A stretch of DNA of 64,000 nt, taken from assembly GCF_000733295.1 (NCBI RefSeq), contig NZ_JPMI01000300.1, forward strand, positions 1 to 64,000, read 5' to 3'. The position numbers and the translations under genes are program-made. A model generated the notes under the pieces. It was not told the origin of the DNA, did not search any database, and saw only the letters and a list, made by a program, of their open reading frames with translations. Source of the DNA: Archangium violaceum Cb vi76. GTDB lineage: Bacteria; Myxococcota; Myxococcia; Myxococcales; Myxococcaceae. This document shows, one piece after another, positions 35,144 through 46,392 of this stretch. Positions within the stretch are counted from its first letter, which is position 1. Each line of letters opens with the position of its first letter.

Positions 35144-36373
35144 TCACCAGAGCCCCTTGGTGAGCAGTATGTCCGAGACGCGCTGGATTCCCGTCTGATA
35201 CGCCGAGAAGAAGGATTCGGCTTCCTCCTCGGTGGGATTGCGCCAGATGAGTTGTGGGCCGGGTTTACCACTGGCTCGCTCGCAGAGGATGAATGTGCGA
35301 CGAACCTCCTCGGCGCTGTCGAAGCGCAAGAAGTCGAGCAACAGTGGGTTCTGGCTCGTCAGAAAAGCTTGCCGATCACCAATTTCGTTCAGGCATGCGG
35401 AAATCCACTCGTGATGAAGGCCGTTCACGAGTTCGTCTGCGACGATCATGTCCTGCGATGCGTCTGCGTGAGCAAAGAAGGAGAGCAATCGCTTTTGACC
35501 ATAGCTGAGCAGGTCATGAGATACTTCCTCGCCAGGTCGTTTGAAGAAGAACCGGAGGTTGCTCAAGCGTACAATTTGTTGGCTTGGTTCTGGGCTGAGG
35601 CGTTCGACATCGAATCGAGCGCTCGCGGATTCGTAGCCAAGCACGCGCGCGGCACGCTCTAGAAACTCCAGTGAGAACGTCGCTGATGTGCCCTCTGGCA
35701 TTGAGTCCGAAAGCATTTCGTACATCGAGCGCGGCACGTTCTCGATATTCCACGTTGAGCTCTTGCTAGAGCCTTCTCTCGTCACTTCTAGATCAATCAG
35801 CGCGTCAAGTCGATCAAGACTTTCGTCCATGCGGCCTGCGCTTCCGATCCGAGATGAATTGATCTCTTCCATCAACTCATGTGTCGCGGAGTCCTGCTTG
35901 GTACTCAGTAGAGCGAGGAAGAACGATGCGAAAGGTGATCGGAGCATGAACCGCAGCTCTACACTGCTTTGCTGACCTGCTCTTTCGAACGTGACTTTGT
36001 TTGGGAGCACCTTGGCTTTTGCGACTACCAAGCCATCCTTCTCAAAAACGAACGAGTCGGTTTGTTGGAGGTTGGAGAACTCTGCTCGCATCGGCCGACC
36101 CGGCTCGGTGGGGAGTACCAGCTCATCCACTCGGGTTCTCGTGATCGTGTGCTCGAAGTCGAGCGACGTGCCCGAAACACGATAGCTTACATCGAGCAGG
36201 TCATCCCGGAGAGCCTTGTCTGGAGTCCCAACCACTGTTGACAGCAAGCGAAGCAGGGTCGTCTTCCCAGCCGCGTTCTTGCCGAGGAGCACATTGAGAC
36301 CAGGACGGAACTCGAGTGTGGTCGGAGCAACGTTCCGAAACTTCTTGATCGAGAGCTTCGTCAGCTTGTTCAT
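35144..36373 (-). CDS. SMC-like AAA_21-type ATPase of candidate defence pair
   Basis: The ATG at 36373 (after AGGACTGGACG) gives 409 residues; a GTG at 36388 adds 5 more. Walker A is G31-KNAAGKTT, the ABC signature is LSYGQKR (289-295), Walker B ends in ADE (312-314) and a D-loop-like VNGLH follows, with TSQNP (339-343) in the H-loop position. This is the architecture of OLD, AriA, PtuA and related ATPases, without a fused nuclease domain. Its partner gene, 6 bases downstream, is Toprim-like. The coding DNA has many A/T third positions, unlike nearby hutH, consistent with horizontal transfer. PARIS, Septu and ATPase+DUF4276 systems are all possible relatives. Confidence 0.82.
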   Translation of the reverse strand: MNKLTKLSIKKFRNVAPTTLEFRPGLNVLLGKNAAGKTTLLRLLSTVVGTPDKALRDDLLDVSYRVSGTSLDFEHTITRTRVDELVLPTEPGRPMRAEFSNLQQTDSFVFEKDGLVVAKAKVLPNKVTFERAGQQSSVELRFMLRSPFASFFLALLSTKQDSATHELMEEINSSRIGSAGRMDESLDRLDALIDLEVTREGSSKSSTWNIENVPRSMYEMLSDSMPEGTSATFSLEFLERAARVLGYESASARFDVERLSPEPSQQIVRLSNLRFFFKRPGEEVSHDLLSYGQKRLLSFFAHADASQDMIVADELVNGLHHEWISACLNEIGDRQAFLTSQNPLLLDFLRFDSAEEVRRTFILCERASGKPGPQLIWRNPTEEEAESFFSAYQTGIQRVSDILLTKGLW

Positions 36374-36555
36374 CGTCCAGTCCTGCACCAGAGCGCCACG
36401 AGGAATGGCGCGGCTTCAGGACCGGAACACACGCATCCAGGCGGGTCAAGGATGCTGACGTCTCAAGGTCACGAGCCGCATAGGGGTTGAGCCCGCGGCC
36501 ATGTTGTGGCGGAAACAGCATCTGAGCGCGCTGGCACGCTCTCACCCGGAGTCTG

Positions 36556-36582
36556 GGGCGGCGGGCTCAATGCCCACCGCCC
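36556..36582 (-). terminator. Hairpin downstream of hutH
   Basis: The arms 36556-36566 and 36572-36582 form an 11-pair stem with one G:T pair and a 5-base loop, 17 bases after the hutH stop. It separates hutH from the lower-GC ATPase gene. No T run is seen. Confidence 0.55.
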
Positions 36583-36598
36583 TGGTCCGTGGACGTGA

Positions 36599-38125
<1,527 letters not shown>

Positions 38126-38282
38126 GTCGGGAGCTCCAAGCAACGGGTGCGGCGGTACGGCCAAGAGCGCACCCCTATACCCCAACAGGTGGCGGTGTGC
38201 AGCCCGTCCGCTCAGGGAGCTTTTGACAGCCGGGGGGCCACCTCACTAGCTTGACGCGCCGTTCCAGGAGGAACCAGCCAAC

Positions 38283-39512
<1,230 letters not shown>

Positions 39513-39515
39513 GCG

Positions 39516-39899
39516 GTGAACCGGACGGGGGCACTCGCGGTGGCGGCGCTCGGGCTGTTGGGCCTGGGCGTGCTGGCACGCGGCCGCTGGCCGGACTCCA
39601 CGCCCGCGCTGGACTGTGAGCCCGGCGCGGTGCGTGTGGTGGAGGGTGTCGCGGTGTGCGGAGAGGGCACCGTGCCCTCCGCCGCGCAGCGCCTGCTGCT
39701 GGGGCAGCGGTTGGATTTGAACGCGGCCTCCGAGGCCGAGCTCGCGAAGGTGCCCGGAGTGGGGCCCTCGCTCGCCCGGCGCCTCGTGCGGGCCCGTGAG
39801 GCCGGGGGCCGCTTCGCGTCCTGGGAACAGGTGGCGGAGGTGCCGGGCGTGGGCGCGGCCCGGTTGGAAGCCCTCCAGGCGACAACGGAGTTACGGTAG
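39516..39899 (+). CDS. ComEA-like helix-hairpin-helix protein
   Basis: The 127-residue protein uses a GTG start and has an N-terminal hydrophobic segment (ALAVAALGLLGLGVLARG) followed by a short Cys-containing region and a helix-hairpin-helix pair (LDLNAASEAELAKVPGVGPSLARRLV, EVPGVGAARLEAL). This is the ComEA pattern: DNA-binding HhH anchored at the membrane facing the periplasm, part of DNA uptake. Only 3 bases separate it from the aspartokinase stop, which suggests a shared transcript. Confidence 0.87.
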   Translation: MNRTGALAVAALGLLGLGVLARGRWPDSTPALDCEPGAVRVVEGVAVCGEGTVPSAAQRLLLGQRLDLNAASEAELAKVPGVGPSLARRLVRAREAGGRFASWEQVAEVPGVGAARLEALQATTELR

Positions 39900-39935
39900 G
39901 CGCCAGCGCCCCAGGGCGTGTGGTAGATACCGTGT

Positions 39936-42142
39936 GTGGAGATCGCCTGCCCCCAGTGCTCGATGCAGTACGCGCTCGACCCCCGGTTGCTTCCGCCCGG
40001 GGGTGTACCGGTGCAGTGCACCCGTTGCAGCCACGTCTTCATCGCCACTCCGCCGGCCTCGGCGGCTGCCCCGGCTCCCCAGGCCACTCAGGCGTTTGGC
40101 GCGGTGCCGCAGCCGCGCCCGGCGACCCAGCCGAACCTGAACGCCACGTTGATCTACGGCGATAAAAAGGGCGGCACGCCGCCCACCTCGGGGACGCAGG
40201 TGTTTGGCGCGGTGCCCCAGGTGCCGCCCATGGCGCCCGTGGCGAAGCCCGCGCCCTCCGCCGGGACGCCGCCGTCCGCCATGACGACGCAGGTGTTTGG
40301 CGCGGTGCCCCAGGTGCCGCCCATGGCGCCGGCCCCGAAGCCCGCCCCGCGGCAGCGAAGCCCGCGCCCGCCGCGAAGCCTCCACCCGCCGCGAAGCCTC
40401 CACCCGCCGCGAAGCCCGCGGCAGCGAAGCCCGCGCCCGCTGCCAAGCCGCCACCCGCCGCGAAGCCCGCGCCGGCCGCGAAGACTCCGGCGGGTGCGGC
40501 TCCTCCCATCGCCACGGGGACCCAGGTGTTCGGCGCGGTGCCGCAGCCGCAGCCTCAGCAGCCGGCTCCCTCCACGGCGCGGTTCCTGGAGCTCGACATC
40601 GAAATGCCCGAGCCCCAGGCCGCTCCGCGTCCCCAGCCGGCCCGGCCTCCCTCCGCCTCGACGACGCCGCCTTTCGGCTCCCAACCGCAGATGGCTCCCG
40701 TGGCCAGGCCCGCGGCGGGCCCGGCCCCCACCGGGGCGACGCAGGTGTTTGGCGCGGTGATGGAGCCGCCGCCCGTGGCCGCGCATCCTCCGGGCCTCCA
40801 GCTCCGGGCTCCGTCCCGGGAGACCCCCGCGGTCCCGGCTCCTCCCGCGCCCGTGCCCGCGGCCGAGCCCGTGGTGGCGGTCGCCGCGCACACGCCCATC
40901 GAGCTTCCCGAGGAGATCCTCGAGCAGCTGAACCGACCGATCGATGATCTGAGAGCGGAGGCGGCTCAGGCTCAAGAGAACAGGGCCTCCGTGGCGGGAG
41001 CGCCGCCGGGGCCGTCCAAGCCCCTGGAGCTGCCGCTGGAGGCGCTCGAGCACGCGGTCGAGACCGTCAACAACCCCGGGGGCCGCGGCAAGAAGGCTCC
41101 CGCGCCGGGCCGCAAGGGCCGGGGCCTGCTCATCGCGGGGGGCGTGCTCGTGCTCCTGCTGACGGCGTTCCTGACCTCGCCAGCCTGGCGCTCGAATGCC
41201 CACGCCATTCCGCTCGAGGCGCGGGTGGCCCGGGACGAAGCGCTGGTGGTGCTGCGCCGGGACGATGCGGCGTCGAAGGAGGACGCCCTGATCCGGTTGA
41301 AGGCCCTGTCCGCCGCGAACCCCCAGAGCGTCGAGCTCCTGGGGGAGGTGGGCATCGCGCTCGCCACCCATCTGGACGACACCCAGGTCCGGGTGGCCAC
41401 GCTCCGGCAGAAGGTGGAGGGGCTGAAGACCGAGATCGCCCGCCTCCGCCTGAACCAGACGCCCGCCAACTGGCAGGGCCTCGTCAACACGAGGGGGGAT
41501 GAGCTGTCCAAGCTGGAGCAGACCCTGACGCCGCTCGAGGAGCGCGCCGCGGTGCTCTCCAAGGAAGCCGTGCAGGTGTTGAAGCAGCTGGCGGCGGCTC
41601 CCGAGAAGGAGGAGCCAGCGCCCGCCCTGGCGCGGCTCAAGGCCCAGGCCCTCATGACGGGCGTCATGGGTGGGGGCGATGCTCCCGGCATGGCCGTGAA
41701 GCTGGCCCAGGCCGGGCTTCAGGACTGGAGTTCGCTGACGCTGGCCGAGTACGTGCTCAACTCCGCCAACCCCGTGATGAGGAACGTCGAGCAGTCCTTC
41801 AAGGCGGTGGTGGCCATGCGCGAGGCGGACAACTCCAACCTGCGGGCCTCCATGCTGGAGGCGCGTATCGCCCTGCTGCGCAAGGATGCGGCCACGGCGA
41901 AGACGGCGCTGGACACCGTCATCACCCTCAACCCCAAGCACGAGCTGGCCCAGCAACTCCATGCGCACGCCGAGGAGATGGAGAAGCAGGCGGCCGAGCC
42001 CGTGACGCCGCCCGCGCCCCAACCCCAGGACACGCCCGAGGTCGTCCCGGCTCCCGAGGGGGACACCCCGCCGGCACCCACTCCCGAGGGCAGCCCCGCG
42101 ACCGAGGCCAGCCCCGCAACCGAGGCAAGTCCCGCGCTTTGA
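39936..42142 (+). pseudogene. MJ0042 zinc-ribbon/TPR-like membrane protein with frameshift
   Basis: From GTG 39936 the frame encodes an MJ0042 zinc ribbon (CPQCSMQYALD...CTRCSHVF, Cys 5, 8, 28, 31), then TQ(V/A)FGAVPQ-spaced Pro-rich linker. Near 40341-40350 the reading leaves the linker for an Arg-rich frame, while the next frame continues AAAKPAPAAKPPPAAK... without a break and carries on to 42142. Losing one base from a GCG-CCC unit would explain it. The downstream part has more TQVFGAVPQ copies, one membrane helix (GLLIAGGVLVLLLTAFLTS), a coiled coil and TPR-like helices. Myxobacterial MJ0042 proteins of this build are usually intact, so this is either a true frameshift or a sequencing slip in GC-rich repeats. 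Confidence 0.75.
40086..40775 (+). repeat. TQVFGAVPQ protein repeats and AAKP tract
   Basis: Five copies of the TQ(V/A)FGAV(P/M) nonamer begin at 40086, 40194, 40287, 40520 and 40739. Between copies 3 and 4 lies an AAKPAP/AAKPPP pentamer tract from about 40350 to 40490, built of GCGAAGCC-type DNA repeats. The frameshift lies at the start of this tract. Confidence 0.8.
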
Positions 42143-42316
42143 GCCCGGCCAGGCACCGGCTGTTCCCAGGGAGGGAAAAGAAGTTCCCACGCCTCGGGAT
42201 GATCCGGGTGCTTGCGCTATCACCCTGGAGGACAGGGTCCGCTCCGGACCGCGGTACGAGCCTTGCTTTGGCCTGACCCGAGTCAACATGCGTGGATGGT
42301 CGGGGAGGCAGGGGTG

Positions 42317-43507
42317 ATGGCGGAGCTGGTGTTCTGGTGTGCCGCGGTTCTGTTGGTGCACACATACTTTCTCTACCCGGTGGTGCTGTTCGCCCTGGAT
42401 GGGGTGGCGCAGGTGCTGCACAACGTGCGCTACATGCGCTCGGGGGCGGACCGGCGCCGCGAGGAGCAGCAGGCGAGCGAGCTGCCCCGGGTGAGCCTGG
42501 TGGTGGCGGCCTACAACGAGGCGAGCTGCATCGACGAGAAGCTGCGCAACAGTCTGGCGCTGGACTATCCGGCGGGGCGCTTCGAGGTGCTGATCGGCTC
42601 GGACGGCTCGACGGACGGGACGGATGAGCGGGTGTTGCGGTGCACGGACGAGCGGGTGCGGCTGTCGGCGGCGCCGCGCGGGGGCAAGACGTCGGTGCTC
42701 AACCGGTGCATCCCGATGGCCAAGGGCGACATCGTGCTGCTCTCGGATGCGAACACGATGATCGAGCCGGAAGCGGTGAAGCGGCTGGTGCGGCACTTCG
42801 AGAACCCCGAGGTGGGGGTGGTGTGCGGGCAGCTGCGGCTCTACAACCCGACGAAGGCCGAGTACGAGGAGAGCACGTACTGGACGTACGAGTCGCTCAT
42901 CAAGTTCTACGAGGGCAAGCGGGGCGCGGTGGTGGGGGCGAACGGAGGCCTGTACGCCATCCGGCGCTCGCTGTTCAACGCGCTGCCCCCGGCGACGATC
43001 GTGGACGACTTCGTGATTCCGCTGCGCATCCTCGAGAAGGGCTACAAGGTGGTCTACGAGCCCGAGGCGGTGGCGCACGAGGAGACGACGGAGGATTACG
43101 GCAAGGAGTTCGGGCGGCGGGCGCGCATCGCGGCGGGCAACTTCCAGAGCCTGAGGATGGTGCCGGGGCTGCTCTCTCCGCTGTCGGGCTTCCCGGCGTT
43201 CGCGTTCTGGTCGCACAAGCTGCTGCGCTGGTGCGCCCCGGCGCTGATGGCGCTGGCGCTGGTGGCCAACCTCTTCCTGGTGAGCAGCCCGTTCTACAAG
43301 CTGACGCTGGCGGGGCAGGTGCTGTTCTACGGGTTGGCGTACCTGGGGAAGAAGGGGCTGCTGAAGGGGCCCGCGCGCCGGGTGGCGTCGGTGGCGTACT
43401 ACTTCGTGACCATGAACCTGGCGATCGTCGTGGGCTTCTGGCGGTTCCTGAGGAACACGCAGCGGGCGGCGTGGGATCGCACGGCCCGGGTGCCCTCGTC
43501 GTCGTAG
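42317..43507 (+). CDS. Membrane family 2 glycosyltransferase
   Basis: The ATG at 42317 follows GGGGAGGCAGGGGTG and gives 396 residues. A TM helix (VFWCAAVLLVHTYFLYPVVLF) precedes a GT-A domain with VSLVVAAYNEASCID, EVLIGSDGSTDGTDE and DIVLLSDANTM (the acidic triad), ED-like VDDFVIPLRI, and KEFGRRARIAAGNFQSL. C-terminal hydrophobic helices follow. It resembles processive or lipid-linked polysaccharide synthases of the cellulose-synthase-like group, though it lacks a clear QxxRW (GRRARI occupies that region). Likely substrate: a nucleotide sugar for exopolysaccharide or O-antigen. The next gene starts about 40 bases later. Confidence 0.88.
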   Translation: MAELVFWCAAVLLVHTYFLYPVVLFALDGVAQVLHNVRYMRSGADRRREEQQASELPRVSLVVAAYNEASCIDEKLRNSLALDYPAGRFEVLIGSDGSTDGTDERVLRCTDERVRLSAAPRGGKTSVLNRCIPMAKGDIVLLSDANTMIEPEAVKRLVRHFENPEVGVVCGQLRLYNPTKAEYEESTYWTYESLIKFYEGKRGAVVGANGGLYAIRRSLFNALPPATIVDDFVIPLRILEKGYKVVYEPEAVAHEETTEDYGKEFGRRARIAAGNFQSLRMVPGLLSPLSGFPAFAFWSHKLLRWCAPALMALALVANLFLVSSPFYKLTLAGQVLFYGLAYLGKKGLLKGPARRVASVAYYFVTMNLAIVVGFWRFLRNTQRAAWDRTARVPSSS

Positions 43508-43547
43508 TGGCTTGACGCTCTCCACCCCAGGTGGGACGGTGCCTGGG

Positions 43548-45149
43548 GTGGAGCCGTCCGGATTCGTCCTCGAGCACAATCAACGCCTGTCGCGCTCGCT
43601 GCTGTGGAGCTGCCAGCGGGCCTTCTACGAGCGGCAGGGAGTCGAGGCCTGGCGCCGGGGACTCCTGCCGGGTTTCATCACCAGCAACCCCGTCATCGGC
43701 CGGGCCTATGCGCAGGTGGTGCTCGGATGGATGCGGGACTGGTGCGCGGCTTCCCCGAGGGAATCGGGCCAGCCCTTCCATCTCATCGAGCTCGGAGCCG
43801 GGTCGGGGCGCTTCGCCTTCCACTTCCTGGAGGCCTTCCGCCGGTTGCACGCGCGCTCGCGGCTGCGGGACGTGCCCTTCCGGTACGTGATGACGGACCT
43901 GCCCGAGCGCAACCTCGAGTTCTGGCTGTCCCATCCCCGGCTCCAGCCCTTCCTGGACGAGGGCCTGCTGGACGTGGCCCGCTTCGACGCCGAGCACGAT
44001 GAGCAACTGGTGCTCCGCCGCGGTGGCACCGTGCTGGCGCCGGGCACGGTGGCGAATCCGCTGGCGGTGGTGGCCAACTACTTCTTCGACAGCATTCCGC
44101 AGGACGCCTTCTCCGTGCATGACGGCGTGCTCCACGAGTGTCTCGTCTCGGTGTCCTCACCGGGTCCCGGGCCCGAGGTGGAGGCGGAGGACTTCCTGGA
44201 GCAGGCGGCGGTGTCCTTCGAGGACCATGAGGTGCGGGGTGCCCGCTACGGAGACGCGGAACTGGACGGCATCCTGGAGGACTACCGGGAGCGGCTGGGC
44301 GACGCGACGTTCCTGTTCCCCTCCACCGCGCTGCGGTGCCTGCGCCGGCTGCAACGGCTCTCGGGAGGCCGCCTGCTGTTGCTCTCCGGGGACAAGGGCC
44401 ACGCCAGCCAGGACGAGCTGAGCGATCGCTCGTCCGGGGTGAGCCTGGTGCGGCACGGGGGGGCTTTCTCGCTGATGGTGAACTACGACGCCATTGGCCG
44501 GTACTTCCGCCTCCGGGACGGGCAGGTGCTGCGGCCCATCCACCGTCACGTGAGCCTGCACGTGGGGGCCTTCCTCCTGGGCCAGCCGCCGGACGGATAT
44601 GGCGAGACGGAGCTGGCGTACGAGGAGGCCATCGAGCGCTCGGGGCCAGACGACTACGCCACGCTGCTCGGGCGGATGGAGCAGTACCACGAGGAGATGA
44701 CGCTGGAGGAACTCCTGGCGCTCCTGCGCTGGAGTGGCTGGGACTCTGGCCTGCTGATGGCGATCTTCCCCTCGTTGCTGCCGCGGGCCGAGGCCGCGGA
44801 CGAGCCACTCCGGCAGGAGGTGTGCTGGGCGATCCAACAGGTGTGGGAGGCGGACTATCCGATCGGCGGGGAGCAGGACGATCTGGCCTACCACCTGGGG
44901 ATGCTGCTGTACGTGATGGAGCGCCCGGCGGAGGCCCTGACGTTCTTCGAGCACTCGCTGCGGCAGTACGGCGAGGCGCCCGGCACGTACTACAACCAGG
45001 GCATGTGCCACGTGCGCCTGCAACAGGATGCGCGGGCGCGGGAGTGTTTCGAGCGGGCGTTGACCCTGGACGAGGACTTCAGCCAGGCCCGGGAGATGCT
45101 CTCGGAGCTCCAGCATGCTCCCTCTCCCTCTGGGAGAGGGCAGGGGTGA
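43548..45149 (+). CDS. MidA/NDUFAF7-like SAM methyltransferase with TPR tail
   Basis: The GTG at 43548 is the chosen start; TTG 43512 and GTG 43539 are alternatives. The N-terminal 300 residues read as a SAM-dependent methyltransferase of the COG1565 type (PFHLIELGAGSGRFAFHFLEA near 76-96, YVMTDLPERN, ANYFFDSIPQDAF). A helical region follows, then TPR-like repeats (LAYHLGMLLYVMERPAEALTFF, GTYYNQGMCHVRLQQDARARECFERAL). It probably methylates a protein. The final nine residues (PSPSGRGQG and the stop) are encoded by a REP palindrome, so the natural C-terminus was probably different. Confidence 0.8.
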   Translation: MEPSGFVLEHNQRLSRSLLWSCQRAFYERQGVEAWRRGLLPGFITSNPVIGRAYAQVVLGWMRDWCAASPRESGQPFHLIELGAGSGRFAFHFLEAFRRLHARSRLRDVPFRYVMTDLPERNLEFWLSHPRLQPFLDEGLLDVARFDAEHDEQLVLRRGGTVLAPGTVANPLAVVANYFFDSIPQDAFSVHDGVLHECLVSVSSPGPGPEVEAEDFLEQAAVSFEDHEVRGARYGDAELDGILEDYRERLGDATFLFPSTALRCLRRLQRLSGGRLLLLSGDKGHASQDELSDRSSGVSLVRHGGAFSLMVNYDAIGRYFRLRDGQVLRPIHRHVSLHVGAFLLGQPPDGYGETELAYEEAIERSGPDDYATLLGRMEQYHEEMTLEELLALLRWSGWDSGLLMAIFPSLLPRAEAADEPLRQEVCWAIQQVWEADYPIGGEQDDLAYHLGMLLYVMERPAEALTFFEHSLRQYGEAPGTYYNQGMCHVRLQQDARARECFERALTLDEDFSQAREMLSELQHAPSPSGRGQG

Positions 45150-45153
45150 GGGT
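45120..45153. repeat. REP-type palindrome overlapping a gene end
   Basis: CCCTCTCCC (45120-45128), TCT, then GGGAGAGGG (45132-45140) form a perfect 9-base stem, followed by CAGGGGTGAGGGT. This is a widespread REP-like sequence found in many Proteobacteria. It fills the end of the methyltransferase gene and provides its stop codon (TGA at 45147-45149), 6 bases from the converging MFS gene. Confidence 0.85.
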
Positions 45154-45155
45154 CG

Positions 45156-46367
45156 TCACCCGCGGCTGCTCTTGCGAATCGCGGCCGGGAGCGCGAGCCC
45201 CGTGACGAGGGTGGCCACCGTGCCTCCAATACCAGCCACCATCAACGTCACCGGAGCGGAGGTGGCATCGAGCAACAACCCGCCGCCGACATAGGACAGC
45301 GCGGCGGCGACGCCAATGGCGCCGTAGAGATTGCCAAAAACGCGGCCGAGCAGCTCGGGAGGGACGAGGCGCTGGAGCAGGGTGTTGGTGGCGACGTCCA
45401 TGGCCGCGATGCCGGCTCCGCGCACGGCCTGCATGGAGAACGCGGCGGAGACGGCCCAGGCCAGCCCGGTGAGGAGGTTGCCGATGCTGCTCACGGCGAA
45501 TCCGAGCAGCAACATCACCACCATCGACGCCCGCGAGCCGTATCGCGCCAGCAGCGCATAACCGGCCAGCAGCCCCAGACCGACAGCGCCCAGGAGGAGC
45601 CCGACGGCCGAGTCACCGGCGCGGAGCGTCTCCTTGGCCAGGACCACGAGGGCGACATCATCGACGCCGTTGAACAAGACGATGGCGAAGAAACCCAGGG
45701 CGATGACCCGGACGGCGGGGGCCGACAGGATGTAACCGAGGCCGAGCCTGGCATCGTGGAGGAGTGAAGGCCGTTCCCGCTCCCCGGAGGACGCGGGAGG
45801 GAGGGACGGAAGCGAAGCGAGCAGTGCCGCCGACACGAGGAACGACGCGGCATCGACGAGGAGTACTCCGCGGATGCCCACGAGGGGAAACAGCGCCGCC
45901 GCGAGGAGCGGCCCGAGGGCCTCGGAGGCATTGGTTCCGAACCCGAGGGTGGAGTTCGCGGCTTCCAGCGAGTCACCGGGCACCAGGGCGGGCACCGCCG
46001 CGCGGGAGGCGGGCAGGAAGACATGTCCGGCGATCGCACGGGCCGCCACCAACACCAGCAACAGGGGCAGGGGAGGCATCGCGAGCGCGATGAGGAGGAG
46101 CAGCAGCCCCTGGAGCAACTCGCAGGAGATCATCACCCGTTTGAGGTCGAACCGGTCGCTGATGGCACCGGTGAGCGGGCTGAACAAGGCGGGAGCGAGG
46201 TCACCGGCGAGCAGCAGCAGGGAGACGGCGAGGGCCTGTCCCGTGGTGCTGGCGACATGGAGCATGAGCGCGACCAGACTGAGCGAATCCCCGGCGAAGG
46301 AGATGACTCGCGCGGACCAGAGGGAGCGGAACGGCCGGTTCTGGCGCAGGAGTTGGAGGGCGCCCAT
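45156..46367 (-). CDS. MFS transporter (MFS_3/EntS-like)
   Basis: The 403-residue protein has about 12 membrane helices and begins NRPFRSLWSARVISFAGDSL, the start seen in the enterobactin-exporter-like MFS_3 group (R-x-L-W-x-x-R-x-I-S-x-x-GD). A motif A-like loop follows helix 2 (GAISDRFDLKRVM). It likely exports a siderophore, drug or metabolite; no biosynthetic neighbours define which. It converges on the methyltransferase gene across a REP element. Confidence 0.87.
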   Translation of the reverse strand: MGALQLLRQNRPFRSLWSARVISFAGDSLSLVALMLHVASTTGQALAVSLLLLAGDLAPALFSPLTGAISDRFDLKRVMISCELLQGLLLLLIALAMPPLPLLLVLVAARAIAGHVFLPASRAAVPALVPGDSLEAANSTLGFGTNASEALGPLLAAALFPLVGIRGVLLVDAASFLVSAALLASLPSLPPASSGERERPSLLHDARLGLGYILSAPAVRVIALGFFAIVLFNGVDDVALVVLAKETLRAGDSAVGLLLGAVGLGLLAGYALLARYGSRASMVVMLLLGFAVSSIGNLLTGLAWAVSAAFSMQAVRGAGIAAMDVATNTLLQRLVPPELLGRVFGNLYGAIGVAAALSYVGGGLLLDATSAPVTLMVAGIGGTVATLVTGLALPAAIRKSSRG

Positions 46368-46392
46368 GGGCCTGTCATAGCCCAGAAGACCT

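Noticed and set aside
40340-40500. CRISPR or satellite repeat in the AAKP tract
   Set aside because: The repeats are 15-base coding units for a Pro/Ala/Lys linker, not direct repeats with unique spacers.
40154-43579. A 1141-residue antisense frame covering the zinc-ribbon and glycosyltransferase genes
   Set aside because: It is opposite real conserved genes and made of low-complexity Arg/Gly/His sequence, a normal artefact of high-GC codon use.
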